From positions 1 to 45,331 of the forward strand of contig JBHIBA010000007.1 of assembly GCA_046758845.1 (NCBI GenBank): 45,331 nucleotides of DNA, written 5' to 3'. The position numbers were made by a program, and so were the translations under genes. Numbering within the stretch: position 1 is the stretch's first letter; each line of letters begins with the position of its first letter. The stretch comes from JBHIBA01 sp046758845 (lineage in GTDB: Bacteria; UBA8248; JACPRG01; G963555815). Positions 8,612 through 18,168 of this stretch are shown here, piece by piece. The notes beneath the pieces are model-generated. The model saw only the letters and a program-made list of their open reading frames with translations, was not told the origin of the DNA and searched no databases.

Positions 8612-8913
8612 AGGAACGTCCTTTCAATGGGAACGGGTTTCACCGCGTTTTCTCTGACCCGTCGAGGGTCGTCAGAAAATGTAGAATTTCGGCGCCGCCC
8701 AGTAAGCCTCGCCGCCTCACGAGTTCTCCCAAGAGCTGGCAACACCTAAGAACGGCCGATGGCGCCCGATCGTATCGGAAGTTATGTTCACCCGCCAGTC
8801 AGGAAGCACATCACGTCCGTCACCGTTCTCGGATTTGCTCCCGAGGATTATAACATCCCTTCTCTGACGATTTCGGACGTCCCGCCAGGGGGATGCTTTG
8901 CCGAATATGAACG
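8612..8913 (-). promoter_or_regulatory. Upstream region of the OsmC-like gene with candidate -10
   Basis: About 300 bases without a gene. On the minus strand a perfect TATAAT lies at 8852-8847, about 235 bases before the start, but no good -35 precedes it. A GACCC/GGGTC hairpin with a five-base loop lies at 8656-8670, about 45 bases before the start. Both are weak evidence of regulation. Confidence 0.35.
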
Positions 8914-10344
8914 CTAACCGGACAGTTCGGATTGAATGGTCCCCTTGCCCAGTTGCCCACCGATAAAGCGAAACTTGAAGGCCCCTTCCAGAAGCCAAAA
9001 AATGGCGACCGCATGGAAAATGATAACGAATGCCTCAATTGTAAACCGGTGCCAAGAGAGGAAATAGGTCCACGCAGCGAAGAGGCACCGGTAGGCGATA
9101 AACACGATCAGTAAGAGGGCGCTCCGTCTCCAACTTACGCCTAAGACCACCCCGACGACAAGGAGGGCATACTCCCATATGTAGAGAATTCGGCTGAATA
9201 AGCTACCTTTCAAAAGATGAACGAAATCGTCTGCCTCATACCTCCGGTAGTCCCAAAAAGCGCGGATGTTTGAAGGTGCTTCAGGGGAGTAGAAAAGGGC
9301 CGTGAGGGTTTTCAATGGTTTCCGTGCCAAGGTCCCCAACAGCTCCTTCGGATTGTTGAGCCCGACCCCTATCTTTGCCATCTTGGGGTGCTGTTGGAGA
9401 AATAAACTTTGGGCCGCCGGGAGATCAAAAGGAACCCATTTTCCGCGGACGGCGTGGTTCCGAACCGTCCAGGGGGTCAGGATGGCGGCGAAGGCGACAG
9501 CCAGGAATGCCGCCGCCTGGACCCTCGGATGCCACGTCGCGAGGACCCAAATCAGGGCGATCGGAAAAAAGAGGAGAAACTCCGGCCGGACGAGGGTCGT
9601 AGCGCCCAAGGCAAATCCAGCCAGCACCCCCCGGCCGCGTCCCGGCGTTGTCGTTCCCTCTGGACGGATAAGGGCGAGGGCAGATAGCTGGATCAGGACG
9701 AGGCCGAGAGCCTCCGTCCCAATGTAGCTCCCGAACGCGATGACATAACCATTTCCCGCTTGGAGAAAGGCCGCTAGCTTTCCCACGCTTCGACTGAAGA
9801 GCCGCTTTCCGAGAAGAAAGGTGAGGGCCACGGAGAGAGTTCCCAGGATGAGTTGCGCTCCCCAAGCCACGGCGAGAGAGGGGCCGCTCAAGCGAAAGAG
9901 GAGGGCCAGGAAAAGCGGATAGCCTGGCTTCTCCCAAAAGAGAGGGGCGTAAATCTGGCCGAAATCTTTGGACGTCGAGGCGGCTGTGCGGAAGTAGTCT
10001 CCGCTGTCGGGTCCATCCAGATGCACCGGGTCCAGGTCTGCCGCCGCATGCTGGATGGCTCTCAAGCGGACATAGGCAGCGAAAAGACAAACGATCAGAA
10101 CGAACCAGCGATCGTCCGCGCGATTCGGGGCCTCTACAACCTTTCTGGCTTTCTCGGGAGCCAGAAGGAAAAGGCCAAGCAATATCCATCCAACGATAAC
10201 AACGAGGAGACTGTAAAGTTGGAGGGCACTTGTGTTGGACGCCGAGGCATAAATAACGCGGAAGACATCAAGAGAGGCGAGGGCAAGGGATCCGAAGAAG
10301 ACAGTAGAGGCGATCCCTTCCCAGGAATTTTTTCTTTCTTTCAT
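8914..10344 (-). CDS. GT-C family membrane glycosyltransferase (GT39-like)
   Basis: About 476 residues with some ten hydrophobic helices. The first extracytoplasmic loop contains HLDGPDSGDYFRTA and then FWEKPGYPLFLALLF, matching the acidic motif followed by a proline-aromatic motif of PMT/ArnT-type transferases that use polyprenyl-phosphate sugars. The start is ATG 10344, just inside a TTG; no strong ribosome site is visible. It begins 23 bases after the aminotransferase stop and is likely co-transcribed with it. Substrate is unknown; surface-polysaccharide or glycoprotein assembly is inferred from the neighbouring glycosyltransferases. Confidence 0.75.
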   Translation of the reverse strand: MKERKNSWEGIASTVFFGSLALASLDVFRVIYASASNTSALQLYSLLVVIVGWILLGLFLLAPEKARKVVEAPNRADDRWFVLIVCLFAAYVRLRAIQHAAADLDPVHLDGPDSGDYFRTAASTSKDFGQIYAPLFWEKPGYPLFLALLFRLSGPSLAVAWGAQLILGTLSVALTFLLGKRLFSRSVGKLAAFLQAGNGYVIAFGSYIGTEALGLVLIQLSALALIRPEGTTTPGRGRGVLAGFALGATTLVRPEFLLFFPIALIWVLATWHPRVQAAAFLAVAFAAILTPWTVRNHAVRGKWVPFDLPAAQSLFLQQHPKMAKIGVGLNNPKELLGTLARKPLKTLTALFYSPEAPSNIRAFWDYRRYEADDFVHLLKGSLFSRILYIWEYALLVVGVVLGVSWRRSALLLIVFIAYRCLFAAWTYFLSWHRFTIEAFVIIFHAVAIFWLLEGAFKFRFIGGQLGKGTIQSELSG

Positions 10345-10366
10345 CAACCGGAGGGGACGAGGAGGG

Positions 10367-11362
10367 TCAATCGTCGTAAGGGACGGGCGTCAGCAGGGCA
10401 TCGTTGTCCAGCATGTCCCGTTCCAACTCTTCCCGCAGACGGCGAACGATCGGCCCCGGTTGGCCATTGCCGATAGAGTGCCCGTCGAACTCCACGATGG
10501 GAAGAACCTTCAGGGTTGTCCCCAGGAACATCATCTCGGCCGCTCGGTAGGCCTCCTTTCGGGGGATGTCCGATTGAATCACCCCGTTCAAGACCTCCTC
10601 CTCGACCAGTTTGCGGGCGAGCTCCATCACGCGCAGAAGCGTCGTCCCCCGAAGGGAGTGCCGAAAGGTGGGGACCTTGAGTTCCTTTTTGGTGGTGATG
10701 AGGGCGACGTTTTTGTTGGACCCCTCGGCCAGGAAGCCTTTGTCATCTGCAGCGACGGCGCTGTCCGCTCCTTTTTTGTAAGCCTCGAGTTCCATGAGAG
10801 CGTTTGGCATGTAATTGCAGGATTTCAATTGGGCGGAGCCCTCATTGCGGGCTGGAACAGAGGTTGAGATCACCTTCATGCCATGAAGCTCGCGAGCGGC
10901 CGGGGGACGTTCGGGGGCAGTCACAATCACGTAAAGATGACTTTGGCTGCACTCTTTAGGATTCACGGAGAACCCGCCCGTCCCGCGGGATATGAACACC
11001 CGAAGTGTCGCTTCCCTGGCCCGTCCGACAGCCGCGGTCTCCAGGAGGATGTCCCGGATTTCCCGTTTCGGGGCGGGAAACTCAATGCCCGCCATCTGCG
11101 CGGACCGGGCCAGGCGAACCAGATGAGCGTCCAACTGGTAGACCTTTCCGTGGTGGAGCGCCAGGGTTTCGAAGACGCCGTCTCCCCGGTGAACCATGTG
11201 ATCCTCGAGGGGTATCGTCATGAGCCTTGGGTCCGTGACGATGCCCCCCAGGACACTGGAATACATGGCGAAATATCGGCCCGAGCGGGGGTCGTCCGGG
11301 GACAACTTGCCCTTGAAGAGGTCGTGGGCGGTCAGGCGGGGAAGATGGCTGCGGGTTTTCAT
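10367..11362 (-). CDS. Class-IV PLP aminotransferase (branched-chain / D-amino acid type)
   Basis: 331 residues. HRGDGVFETL near residue 58 is the conserved N-terminal motif of fold-type IV enzymes. The Schiff-base lysine is probably in LKSCNYMPNALMELEAYKKG, and the cofactor-phosphate region is LAEGSNKNVALI. The family includes branched-chain aminotransferase (IlvE), D-alanine aminotransferase and aminodeoxychorismate lyase; this one cannot be placed among them by eye. GAAGGAGGGG lies about nine bases before ATG 11362. It sits between the TPR gene and a GT-C gene on the same strand. Confidence 0.85.
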   Translation of the reverse strand: MKTRSHLPRLTAHDLFKGKLSPDDPRSGRYFAMYSSVLGGIVTDPRLMTIPLEDHMVHRGDGVFETLALHHGKVYQLDAHLVRLARSAQMAGIEFPAPKREIRDILLETAAVGRAREATLRVFISRGTGGFSVNPKECSQSHLYVIVTAPERPPAARELHGMKVISTSVPARNEGSAQLKSCNYMPNALMELEAYKKGADSAVAADDKGFLAEGSNKNVALITTKKELKVPTFRHSLRGTTLLRVMELARKLVEEEVLNGVIQSDIPRKEAYRAAEMMFLGTTLKVLPIVEFDGHSIGNGQPGPIVRRLREELERDMLDNDALLTPVPYDD

Positions 11363-11498
11363 TCCCTTGACCCCTCCTTCGCCCGGGGATTTCTGCTGGG
11401 CAGGCTTACACGGGCGGCCGATTATATCACGAGGAGGGGGGGCGGGCAGATGTGCGTGGACGCAAGATTGAGCGCGTCCGGGGAGGGGTCGGCCGGGT

Positions 11499-12953
11499 TC
11501 AATCCTTCACGCCGGCATCCTTGGAGCGCCAAAGGAACAGCAGGACAGAGCCAAAAACGACGAGAAAGAGAATGGTCTCTAACCAGCGCTCCTGCACGGC
11601 CAGGAAGAATTTCTCGCGGATGTAGGCCAGAGTCCCCGTGTGGCTTTTCTCCAATCGGGCCCGCTTCCTCTCTGCGTGACGAATGCGCGCCTTGATTTCC
11701 TCGGGGTCAAGGTCGGCGGGGGGACTCTCCTTGTAGTAGCGAATGGCCAGGCCGTAGTGGCGGATAGCGTCTTTCCAGCCATTCTCGACGTGTCGCAGGG
11801 TATCGGCCAGAAGGTCGTGGATGCGGGGATCGTTGGGCGTCCACTGTAAGGCCCGTTGGTATGCTTCGAGGGCCTCTTTCAAGCTCTTCTGTGTGGTGGC
11901 TTGTTGGGCTCGGGCGACCTCTTCTCGGGCGGCTCGCTTTCGGTAGACGGGGTTCCGACGATCGACGTAGGCGAATCCTTCCTCGATGGCGAGGGAATGT
12001 TCCTCGCGCTCCTGCTCCGAGAATTGATCCGATTGAGACTTCAACAACTCACGGGCCCGGAGGTAGGCGGTGAGAGATTCCTCTTGCTTTCCCGGCATGG
12101 CCTGAAGCGTCTGTGCGATCCGGATTTGCGCCGGGACGCTATCCGCCAGCCACCGAATGGCTTCTCGGTACCGCTTGAGGGCCTCGGCGTACTGCTCTCC
12201 CCGGAAGTGATAGTCCCCGCCCTCAAGGAACCGCTCGACCATGGCCTCGCGCGCCGCGCGGTTTTCCGGGTCCAGTTGTATCGCCCGGCGGATCAGCCGT
12301 TCCGCATCCTCGGCCCTTCCCGACTCAACGCGGGCGCGGGCCTGAGTCAACAGATAGGTGACGAAGGTCCTCTTGGCCGAAACGTCGTCTGGATTCTTTT
12401 GCAGCCGTTCTTTTGCTTTCCGGCCTTCGAAGAACACTTTCAGGATGGACTCCTCTTGCTTGTCCCATAGGCTGAAGAGAGGCCGGAATTGGTTCAGATC
12501 TTTGAATGTTGCCCGGATGAGGGGGTGCTCCGGGTGGATGGCACGGACGACGCTGAGAATTCCCAGGGCTTGCTGGTAATTCTTCAGGGTCACTTCCGCC
12601 TCGGCTGCGCTGAGCAGGGAATCAATAAGGCCTGGACTTCGGAGAAGGCCGGAGCGTAGGGCGTTGGCCGCTGCTTCGGGGCGGTTCTGTTTCAAGAGCG
12701 ACTGCCCGAGAGAACCGACGATGAGAAGGTTGCCGGGGCACTCCACCACCGCTTTTTGAAGGTAAGAGACGAGACGTTCGGGAGATTCGATCCGGCGGGC
12801 GATTTCCTTCCACTTTGTGGCGGGCCCGCAATCCACCGGTTCATCGGCGGCTGAGAGGACGATGGGGGATCCCGTCCCGAGCATGAAGACAACGGACAGT
12901 GCAATGACCGTTCGCATCCTCTGCTTCCTTAGTGGAGGCCGCTGCTTCGCCAT
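11499..12953 (-). CDS. Secreted, membrane-anchored TPR protein (paralogue of the 37.8-kb protein)
   Basis: About 484 residues from ATG 12953, giving a basic N-terminus, a hydrophobic core and a likely cleavage after VLSA; a GTG at 12995 would add 14 residues. The body is TPR repeats (for example GDYHFRGEQYAEALKRYREA and KEALEAYQRALQWTPNDPRI). A single hydrophobic helix (ILFLVVFGSVLLFLW) lies near the C-terminus with a short basic tail, so most of the protein should face the periplasm. It shares domain order and many positions with the TPR protein at 37781. A scaffold role in envelope assembly is inferred from its glycosyltransferase neighbours. Confidence 0.75.
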   Translation of the reverse strand: MAKQRPPLRKQRMRTVIALSVVFMLGTGSPIVLSAADEPVDCGPATKWKEIARRIESPERLVSYLQKAVVECPGNLLIVGSLGQSLLKQNRPEAAANALRSGLLRSPGLIDSLLSAAEAEVTLKNYQQALGILSVVRAIHPEHPLIRATFKDLNQFRPLFSLWDKQEESILKVFFEGRKAKERLQKNPDDVSAKRTFVTYLLTQARARVESGRAEDAERLIRRAIQLDPENRAAREAMVERFLEGGDYHFRGEQYAEALKRYREAIRWLADSVPAQIRIAQTLQAMPGKQEESLTAYLRARELLKSQSDQFSEQEREEHSLAIEEGFAYVDRRNPVYRKRAAREEVARAQQATTQKSLKEALEAYQRALQWTPNDPRIHDLLADTLRHVENGWKDAIRHYGLAIRYYKESPPADLDPEEIKARIRHAERKRARLEKSHTGTLAYIREKFFLAVQERWLETILFLVVFGSVLLFLWRSKDAGVKD

Positions 12954-13069
12954 GGGGATCTTCTGCGAGAAGGCGCTTCGCGGCAATTGCCGCACTTTCT
13001 GAAGGCGGAATGGGCGCGCGGTGCGGCTTGGTCCGGCCCGATGGGATACCCCGGCATCTTATTTGCCTT

Positions 13070-13954
13070 TCATCGGACGTATCGCCCGGACAGGGATTTC
13101 CAGAGAATGCAGAGCAGGCCGAGGAACGAACGGACGGCGTCCCTGATGATGTGGACCTTGGAATTCTCGGCGTTGGTCCAGCGCACGGGCACTTCCTTGA
13201 CGGCGATTCCCCGGCGTTGGGCGATGTGCAGGACTTCGGCATCGAAGCTCCAGTCATCCAACGTCTGGCGGGAAAACAGGCTCTGGGCGGCTTCTCGGCG
13301 GAAGCACTTGAACCCGCAGGTAAAATCGCTCCCCGGTGTCTTCAGCAACACCCGGGAGAGGAGGGTAAAGATAGTTCCCATTGTTTCCCGAAGGAAGGAC
13401 TGGTGCCGGGCGATTATCGCCCCCTCGGCCCTCCGGGTGCCGATAACGACCGGAAACCCCCGATCGAACCACTCTCTCATGCGGTCCAGCTCTTCCGGGC
13501 GGGTGGAAAGATCGGCGTCCATGAACAGGACCAGGTTGCCTCGGGCTGCGAGCATACCCTGTCTGACGGCGTATCCCTTCCCCCGGTTTTGATCGTTGGC
13601 CAGCAGTCGGATGTGATTCCTGCCGGCCATATATTGCCGCGCAATTCCGCGTGTTCGGTCAGCGCTTCCGTCGTCGACGATGAGGATCTCATAGGTATAC
13701 CCCCTCGACTGGGCGTATCGCTCCACCGTCTCCAGGCACAGGCGCAGCGTGCGCTGCTCGTTGAAGGCGGGGATGACGATGGATAGTTCGATGGCCGTTT
13801 CTCCCGCAACAGCGCGAGCGTCTTCGGGCGGTCGTTGTCGTAGTAGATACGCTTCCTGGGGGGTAACGGAATCAGACACGCGGAATTCCTGCTCCTCAAT
13901 CCCGGCGGCAGAAGGCCCGACTCGCCGGTCCGGCTCCTTGCGGCCGACGAACAC
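13070..13954 (-). CDS. Family-2 glycosyltransferase (dolichyl/polyprenyl-phosphate glucosyltransferase-like)
   Basis: About 294 residues. LSIVIPAFNEQRTLRLCLE opens the GT-A nucleotide-sugar fold, ILIVDDGSADRT gives the DDGS motif and LVLFMDADLSTRPEELDRM the metal-binding DxD motif. The arrangement resembles Alg5/DPM-type enzymes that charge a polyprenyl phosphate with a sugar, which would supply the GT-C enzymes encoded beside it. The GTG at 13954 gives a long tail before the domain; a GTG at 13879 preceded by GAGGAG is a good alternative. It lies just upstream of the TPR gene. Confidence 0.85.
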   Translation of the reverse strand: MFVGRKEPDRRVGPSAAGIEEQEFRVSDSVTPQEAYLLRQRPPEDARAVAGETAIELSIVIPAFNEQRTLRLCLETVERYAQSRGYTYEILIVDDGSADRTRGIARQYMAGRNHIRLLANDQNRGKGYAVRQGMLAARGNLVLFMDADLSTRPEELDRMREWFDRGFPVVIGTRRAEGAIIARHQSFLRETMGTIFTLLSRVLLKTPGSDFTCGFKCFRREAAQSLFSRQTLDDWSFDAEVLHIAQRRGIAVKEVPVRWTNAENSKVHIIRDAVRSFLGLLCILWKSLSGRYVR

Positions 13955-14188
13955 CCGATCGGGGCGCCATCATGACACACCGTTTCGGAAAAATTCAACG
14001 AAGAGAGGGAGTCATCAACTGTGCGACGATTCCTCAGGTCCCCACCGTTGAACGTTTCACTTCGCCCTTCCAGGCAGAATCCTTTCGGAACCAACCAAAC
14101 GAATTTGCAGGAACCCATGTTCCGATCATCGCCCCCACCTCAGCCCGCGTCTGGGAAAGGGTGCGCGGAAGCCGCCTCCGGACCTGGG

Positions 14189-15589
14189 TCAAATCACGCC
14201 TCCTCCCCTCCATTTTAGGAGCAGGAACCCCCTTTCCTCTCGGAGCAGTTCGAACGCGGGATCGGAGCGCAGATCGGCGAGCTTCTTCTTGTCGGGCTGG
14301 GGCGGGTTGCCCCGCGTGTCGAGAAGGATGTACTCCGCGTCCCGGATGTCGGGAAAGACGTAGATCCAATCGCGCCGCTGGACATGGGGGAAGACGTGGT
14401 TCATGGCCGAGACGGAGGCATCCGGGGGGATGGAGGCGGCGATGGCCCAGCCGGCCCGGTGGACCTGGGTGATGGAGAGTCGTCGCGGACGGACCAGATC
14501 CCAGAAGGAGGAATTGGCCACCCCGACCAGGAAGACCAGTGCAGCCAGCGCCAGGACGCCCCGACCCGGCCCCCTCCGCAGCTCGAGTTTTCTCAGCACC
14601 CGCACGGTCCCCAGGAAGAGGTAAGGAAGGACCGGCGTCGCGTAGTACATCCCAATCCTCGATTGAACGTCGATCGTGCTCAGCAGGTTGACGCCAATGG
14701 GAAGGACGACCAGAAGAAGCGTCGAGGGCGCCAGGAGGGGAAGAAAAAGGAACGGGCCGAATAGGTTAAAAAGGGACCTGGCCTTCCGGTAGGTCCACAC
14801 CTTCTCGAAGACACCTCCGGGGTCGGTGAGGACGCCGACGAGGGCCTCCACCGGCGTCTCTCCCCACTGTCCCCAGCGGCCCATGTAGTGGATACCCGAG
14901 AGTTCCTTCGCGTGGCTGAAGGCCGGCATGACCACCTGCAGGGCGAGAACCGCCCACAGGAACGAAAGTCCCGCCGTAGCCAACCCGACCCGCTTCTCTT
15001 TCAAAACGACCGCCATCCACAGACCGAAGACGAAGAGATAGATCGGCACGTCCTCCTTCGTCATGAACGCCAGGACGATTCCCGTCCAGTACAGGCTCCA
15101 TCTCCTGCGCGACAGCCCCGCGAAGGCCGTGAAGAGGAACAAGGGCTCCATCATCTCCATGTGGAAGTCGAACATGAGCCCCCGCGACAGTGGCCGGCAG
15201 AGGAGGTATGCGAAGGCGATCGCCACGGGCGCCCAGCGTGTCCTGAGCTCTGAGCGGGCGTAAGCAAAGAGGGGGATTGCTGCCGCCCCCACTACCAGGA
15301 CCTGGAGGACGACGAGCGTCAGGGGGCCGTCATGGAGGAAATAGAAGGGAAGGATGAAGAGGAGGATGGGCGCGAAGTGCTCGCCGAAGTAGCTGTGGGG
15401 CAACCAGGGGATGTAAAAGAACCGCCCTCTCAGGGTGTTGGCCAGGCCGTAGTCGAAGATGCTGAGGTCCCACGCGTGGGTCCCGAACGTCAGATGCTGG
15501 ATGACACGAAATGTCAGATAAGCCAAAAGCCAGGCGCACAGGCCGACGAGCAGGGTCCTTCTTTCCGTTAGCCAAAGACGCTGACTCAT
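14189..15589 (-). CDS. DUF2079 polytopic membrane protein
   Basis: 466 residues. The N-terminus has a helix, then HAWDLSIFDYGLANTLRGR and HSYFGEHFAPILLFILPFYF, which is the hallmark of DUF2079 (predicted membrane proteins distantly related to GT-C transferases). About nine hydrophobic helices follow, ending in a soluble segment of about 110 residues (SIPPDASVSAMNHVFPHVQ). Function of the family is not established; the first-loop aspartates and the neighbouring polyprenyl-sugar synthase suggest a lipid-linked sugar substrate. It begins the minus-strand envelope series. Confidence 0.8.
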   Translation of the reverse strand: MSQRLWLTERRTLLVGLCAWLLAYLTFRVIQHLTFGTHAWDLSIFDYGLANTLRGRFFYIPWLPHSYFGEHFAPILLFILPFYFLHDGPLTLVVLQVLVVGAAAIPLFAYARSELRTRWAPVAIAFAYLLCRPLSRGLMFDFHMEMMEPLFLFTAFAGLSRRRWSLYWTGIVLAFMTKEDVPIYLFVFGLWMAVVLKEKRVGLATAGLSFLWAVLALQVVMPAFSHAKELSGIHYMGRWGQWGETPVEALVGVLTDPGGVFEKVWTYRKARSLFNLFGPFLFLPLLAPSTLLLVVLPIGVNLLSTIDVQSRIGMYYATPVLPYLFLGTVRVLRKLELRRGPGRGVLALAALVFLVGVANSSFWDLVRPRRLSITQVHRAGWAIAASIPPDASVSAMNHVFPHVQRRDWIYVFPDIRDAEYILLDTRGNPPQPDKKKLADLRSDPAFELLREERGFLLLKWRGGGVI

Positions 15590-16064
15590 CTACCGACAAC
15601 ATCCCCCAGCATCTCGGGCGACGCCGTCGTCTGGTGCGCGCCCGACCCGGAATACGGCCCGCTCAGTTCCCCGGATGTTTCCCAGAATACCCCGTCGCTC
15701 CATGTCGCTGAGCTTTCTGACGGTCAGGATAGTCAAAGAGACCTTTCGCTGAAACCCCTTTTGCGAGATTCCTGACTCGCCGCCCCAATCTACCGCCGGA
15801 GGCCCGGCCCGCGCCCGTCCGTCCCGCTGACCTGAAGGCAGTCCTCGTGATAGCCCAGCCCCGCGAAAACTGCTACCCTATCCGTGGCCCATTGTCCCAT
15901 CGAAGGGAGTCTCCGGTGGCTGTATACGGTCTGGAGCCACGGGCTTTCAGTTTCATCCTAAACTCTTAGTTCGTCCAGCGCACGGCTGGGTGCCCGTCCG
16001 GCGGGGGTCGTTTGGCTCGGCGCCCGCGCCCCTGCGCGGTGCGCGACTGGCCGGCGGGGAGAAC
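15590..16064. other. Divergent intergenic region
   Basis: About 475 bases separate the divergently read DUF2079 and MFS genes. No gene is apparent. The clearest structure is an imperfect inverted repeat, CCGGTGGCT at 15913-15921 and AGCCACGGG at 15935-15943 (8 of 9 positions pair, 13-base spacer), which could be an operator or a hairpin. No strong promoter pair was found. Confidence 0.4.
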
Positions 16065-16082
16065 GAGGAGCGACCTCTCGTG

Positions 16083-17312
16083 ATGGCTGACAGCGTCTCC
16101 TCGCGCCGCGCCTGGAGCATGGTGACGATAGTCTTCGTCACCATCGCCTTCGCCGGGGCGATCTGGCACATCTTCGGCATCTTCGTAAAGCCTCTCGAGA
16201 AGGATTTGCAAGCCTCTCGTACGGCTCTCTCTCTCGTGGTCTCCCTCTCCCAGTCCGTTTACGTCCTCATGATGCTCATCATGGGAAGGATGCTCGATCG
16301 GTTCGGCCCGCGGCAGCTCATCGTCACGGGAATCGCGACATTGGGAGTGGGCGCCTTACTGAGTTCCTTGGTGCAATCGGTCTGGCAAATGAACTTGACC
16401 TTCGGGGTGTTTCTCGCCCTGGGGTACTCGATGTCTACGGTGAACGTCTCAAGCGTCGCCGTCACCCAGTGGTTCACAAAGCGGCGGGGCGTGGCCATGG
16501 GGGTAGCCCTTGCGGGGTTCAACGCCGGCCAGCTGGTCCTTCTCCCGCTCACCCAGTACTGGAGCCTGGCCTACGGCTGGCGGACGGCGTTCGTTGCGCT
16601 GGGAGGGATAACCCTGCTGTTGCCGTTGCCCTTGGCATTGGCGTTCTTGCGGGACGGGCCCTATCGAAACAAAAGCCGCAAGTCCCTGGACGGGACGGAG
16701 ATAGATCGAAGCCTCAGGGGCGGAGCCTTCAAGAGCCGTTCTTTCTGGTTTCTGGCGTTCAGCTTTTTCGGTTGCGGATTCAGCGATTTCGTTCTCGTGG
16801 CCCACCTGCCTCCCTTCGGGGTAGATGTCGGGATCTCTCCCTGGCTGAGCGGGTCGGCGCACGGATTTATCAGCGGCCTGAGCATCGCCGGAGTTATCCT
16901 CTTGGGCGCGCTCTCGGACCGGATTGGCCGGCGGACCCCTCTCATCTTCATTTATCTCGTCCGGGCCGCCTGCTTCCTATGGCTGCCGTGGATCCGCGAC
17001 GTACCCGGACTGATCGCCTTCATCGTCTTTTACGGATTTTTCTATTTCGCCTCCACACCGATGACCTCTGCGGCGGCGGCGGACATCTTCGGCGCAAAAC
17101 GCTTCGGGACGTTGTACGGATACATTGTGGCCGGCCACGGTCTTGGGGCCCTGACGGGTCCGTACGTGGCTGGCGCGCTTTTCGACGCAATGGGGACGTA
17201 CACGGCTGCGTTCCTGGCGACTGGCGGGTTACTCTTGGCCGTATCTTTGTGCTGTGCCCTGATTGATGACCCCGTCGGAGACGAATACAGAAGCAAGCTT
17301 TCAGGCAAATGA
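16083..17312 (+). CDS. MFS transporter (OxlT / monocarboxylate-type)
   Basis: 409 residues with twelve predicted helices. GRMLDRFGPRQLIV between helices 2 and 3 and ALSDRIGRRTPL between helices 8 and 9 are the duplicated MFS loop motifs. The overall pattern, with FGIFVKPLEKDL after helix 1, fits the oxalate/formate antiporter and monocarboxylate branch. The substrate is probably a small organic acid. The start is ATG 16083 with GAGGAG at 16065-16070; a GTG codon directly precedes it in frame. The stop lies only three bases from the stop of the convergent AA_synth gene, so no terminator fits between them. Confidence 0.85.
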   Translation: MADSVSSRRAWSMVTIVFVTIAFAGAIWHIFGIFVKPLEKDLQASRTALSLVVSLSQSVYVLMMLIMGRMLDRFGPRQLIVTGIATLGVGALLSSLVQSVWQMNLTFGVFLALGYSMSTVNVSSVAVTQWFTKRRGVAMGVALAGFNAGQLVLLPLTQYWSLAYGWRTAFVALGGITLLLPLPLALAFLRDGPYRNKSRKSLDGTEIDRSLRGGAFKSRSFWFLAFSFFGCGFSDFVLVAHLPPFGVDVGISPWLSGSAHGFISGLSIAGVILLGALSDRIGRRTPLIFIYLVRAACFLWLPWIRDVPGLIAFIVFYGFFYFASTPMTSAAAADIFGAKRFGTLYGYIVAGHGLGALTGPYVAGALFDAMGTYTAAFLATGGLLLAVSLCCALIDDPVGDEYRSKLSGK

Positions 17313-17315
17313 GGC

Positions 17316-17894
17316 TTATCGGAGTCCGTCCTCTCCTTTGACCTCTTCCAATTTCAGGCCGCCCACTCTGGGTAGGGGACGCCCGCCGTCGGTCAGGACG
17401 ATGGCGCAGAGGATTTCATCGGGGAATGGCGCGTCGGGCACGGAAACGGTCATGGCGTCATAGTGGGACCGGACGAAGACGGCGTCCTTGTAGTGCAAGG
17501 GGACATCGATGGAGGTCCCCGCGGCGGCCCGCTTCTTAGAGGAGGCGATGACGGCCTTCCCCCCGCCTACAAGCTCCCGCAAGGGCTTTCCCAGTTTGGG
17601 GTGGAGGATGGCCGCGGCGTGTTCGAGTTCCCCGGCCGTCCCGACGATGGCGCCCTTGCCATAACTGTGAACGGACTTCTCGCCCAGCATCTGCACAGCC
17701 ATCCGTCCCAGGGCCCCGCCCGCCTCTTCGCCGATGGAGATCAGCCCCTCGAGGTCTTCCTCATAACGGCCTGCGAAGGGGTTTTCGAACACCGCGATTG
17801 CGGCCGCCTTGCGGATCGGCGGGCGGATGTCGCGCCCCCCTTCACGCCGGGTCTCTTCCAGCAGGGTCACGAATTTTCGGACTTTCATCCCCAT
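17316..17894 (-). CDS. AA_synth family protein (DUF1185)
   Basis: 192 residues. The order PPIRKAAAIAVFENPFAGRY, GKGAIVGTAGELEHAAAILH, SSKKRAAAGTSIDVPLHYKD and FPDEILCAIVLTDGGRPLPR matches proteins annotated as amino acid synthesis family (PF06684). The biochemical role is not settled; such genes often sit near transporters and catabolic genes. GGAGG stands about seven bases before ATG 17894. Convergent with the MFS gene. Confidence 0.8.
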   Translation of the reverse strand: MGMKVRKFVTLLEETRREGGRDIRPPIRKAAAIAVFENPFAGRYEEDLEGLISIGEEAGGALGRMAVQMLGEKSVHSYGKGAIVGTAGELEHAAAILHPKLGKPLRELVGGGKAVIASSKKRAAAGTSIDVPLHYKDAVFVRSHYDAMTVSVPDAPFPDEILCAIVLTDGGRPLPRVGGLKLEEVKGEDGLR

Positions 17895-18168
17895 GATTTC
17901 CTCCGGTTTCTGGCAGAGTTGGCTGGCGTCCGGCCCGTTTCGACCGAAAGAATTCTGCGCTTTCGTAGTCTTACTCTTTAGGCTTGCTGACGATGGGTGC
18001 TCCCTATCCTACCATTGCGGCTATCGGTAAGAAACGAAAATCCTTAAAGGGCCCGAGACGAGAGGCGCTGCCTGAGAATTCCTTTGAAGAGCAGGGGTTT
18101 CCCGCAACGGACCGGGGAGAGGAGCTCGGCCTCGCGGATGGCCGCAAAATTTTCGTTGACTCAAGCAG
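17895..18168. other. Divergent spacer between AA_synth and mltD-like genes
   Basis: Nearly 300 bases with no gene. Apart from the promoter on its right side, I see nothing structured. Confidence 0.4.

Noticed and set aside
8476..8745. Minus-strand open frame overlapping the 5' part of the OsmC-like gene
   Set aside because: It reads a different frame from the OsmC-like sequence, is rich in arginine and serine, and has no family likeness. It is a shadow of the true gene.
12932..13786. Plus-strand frame across the family-2 glycosyltransferase
   Set aside because: Antisense shadow; no family likeness.
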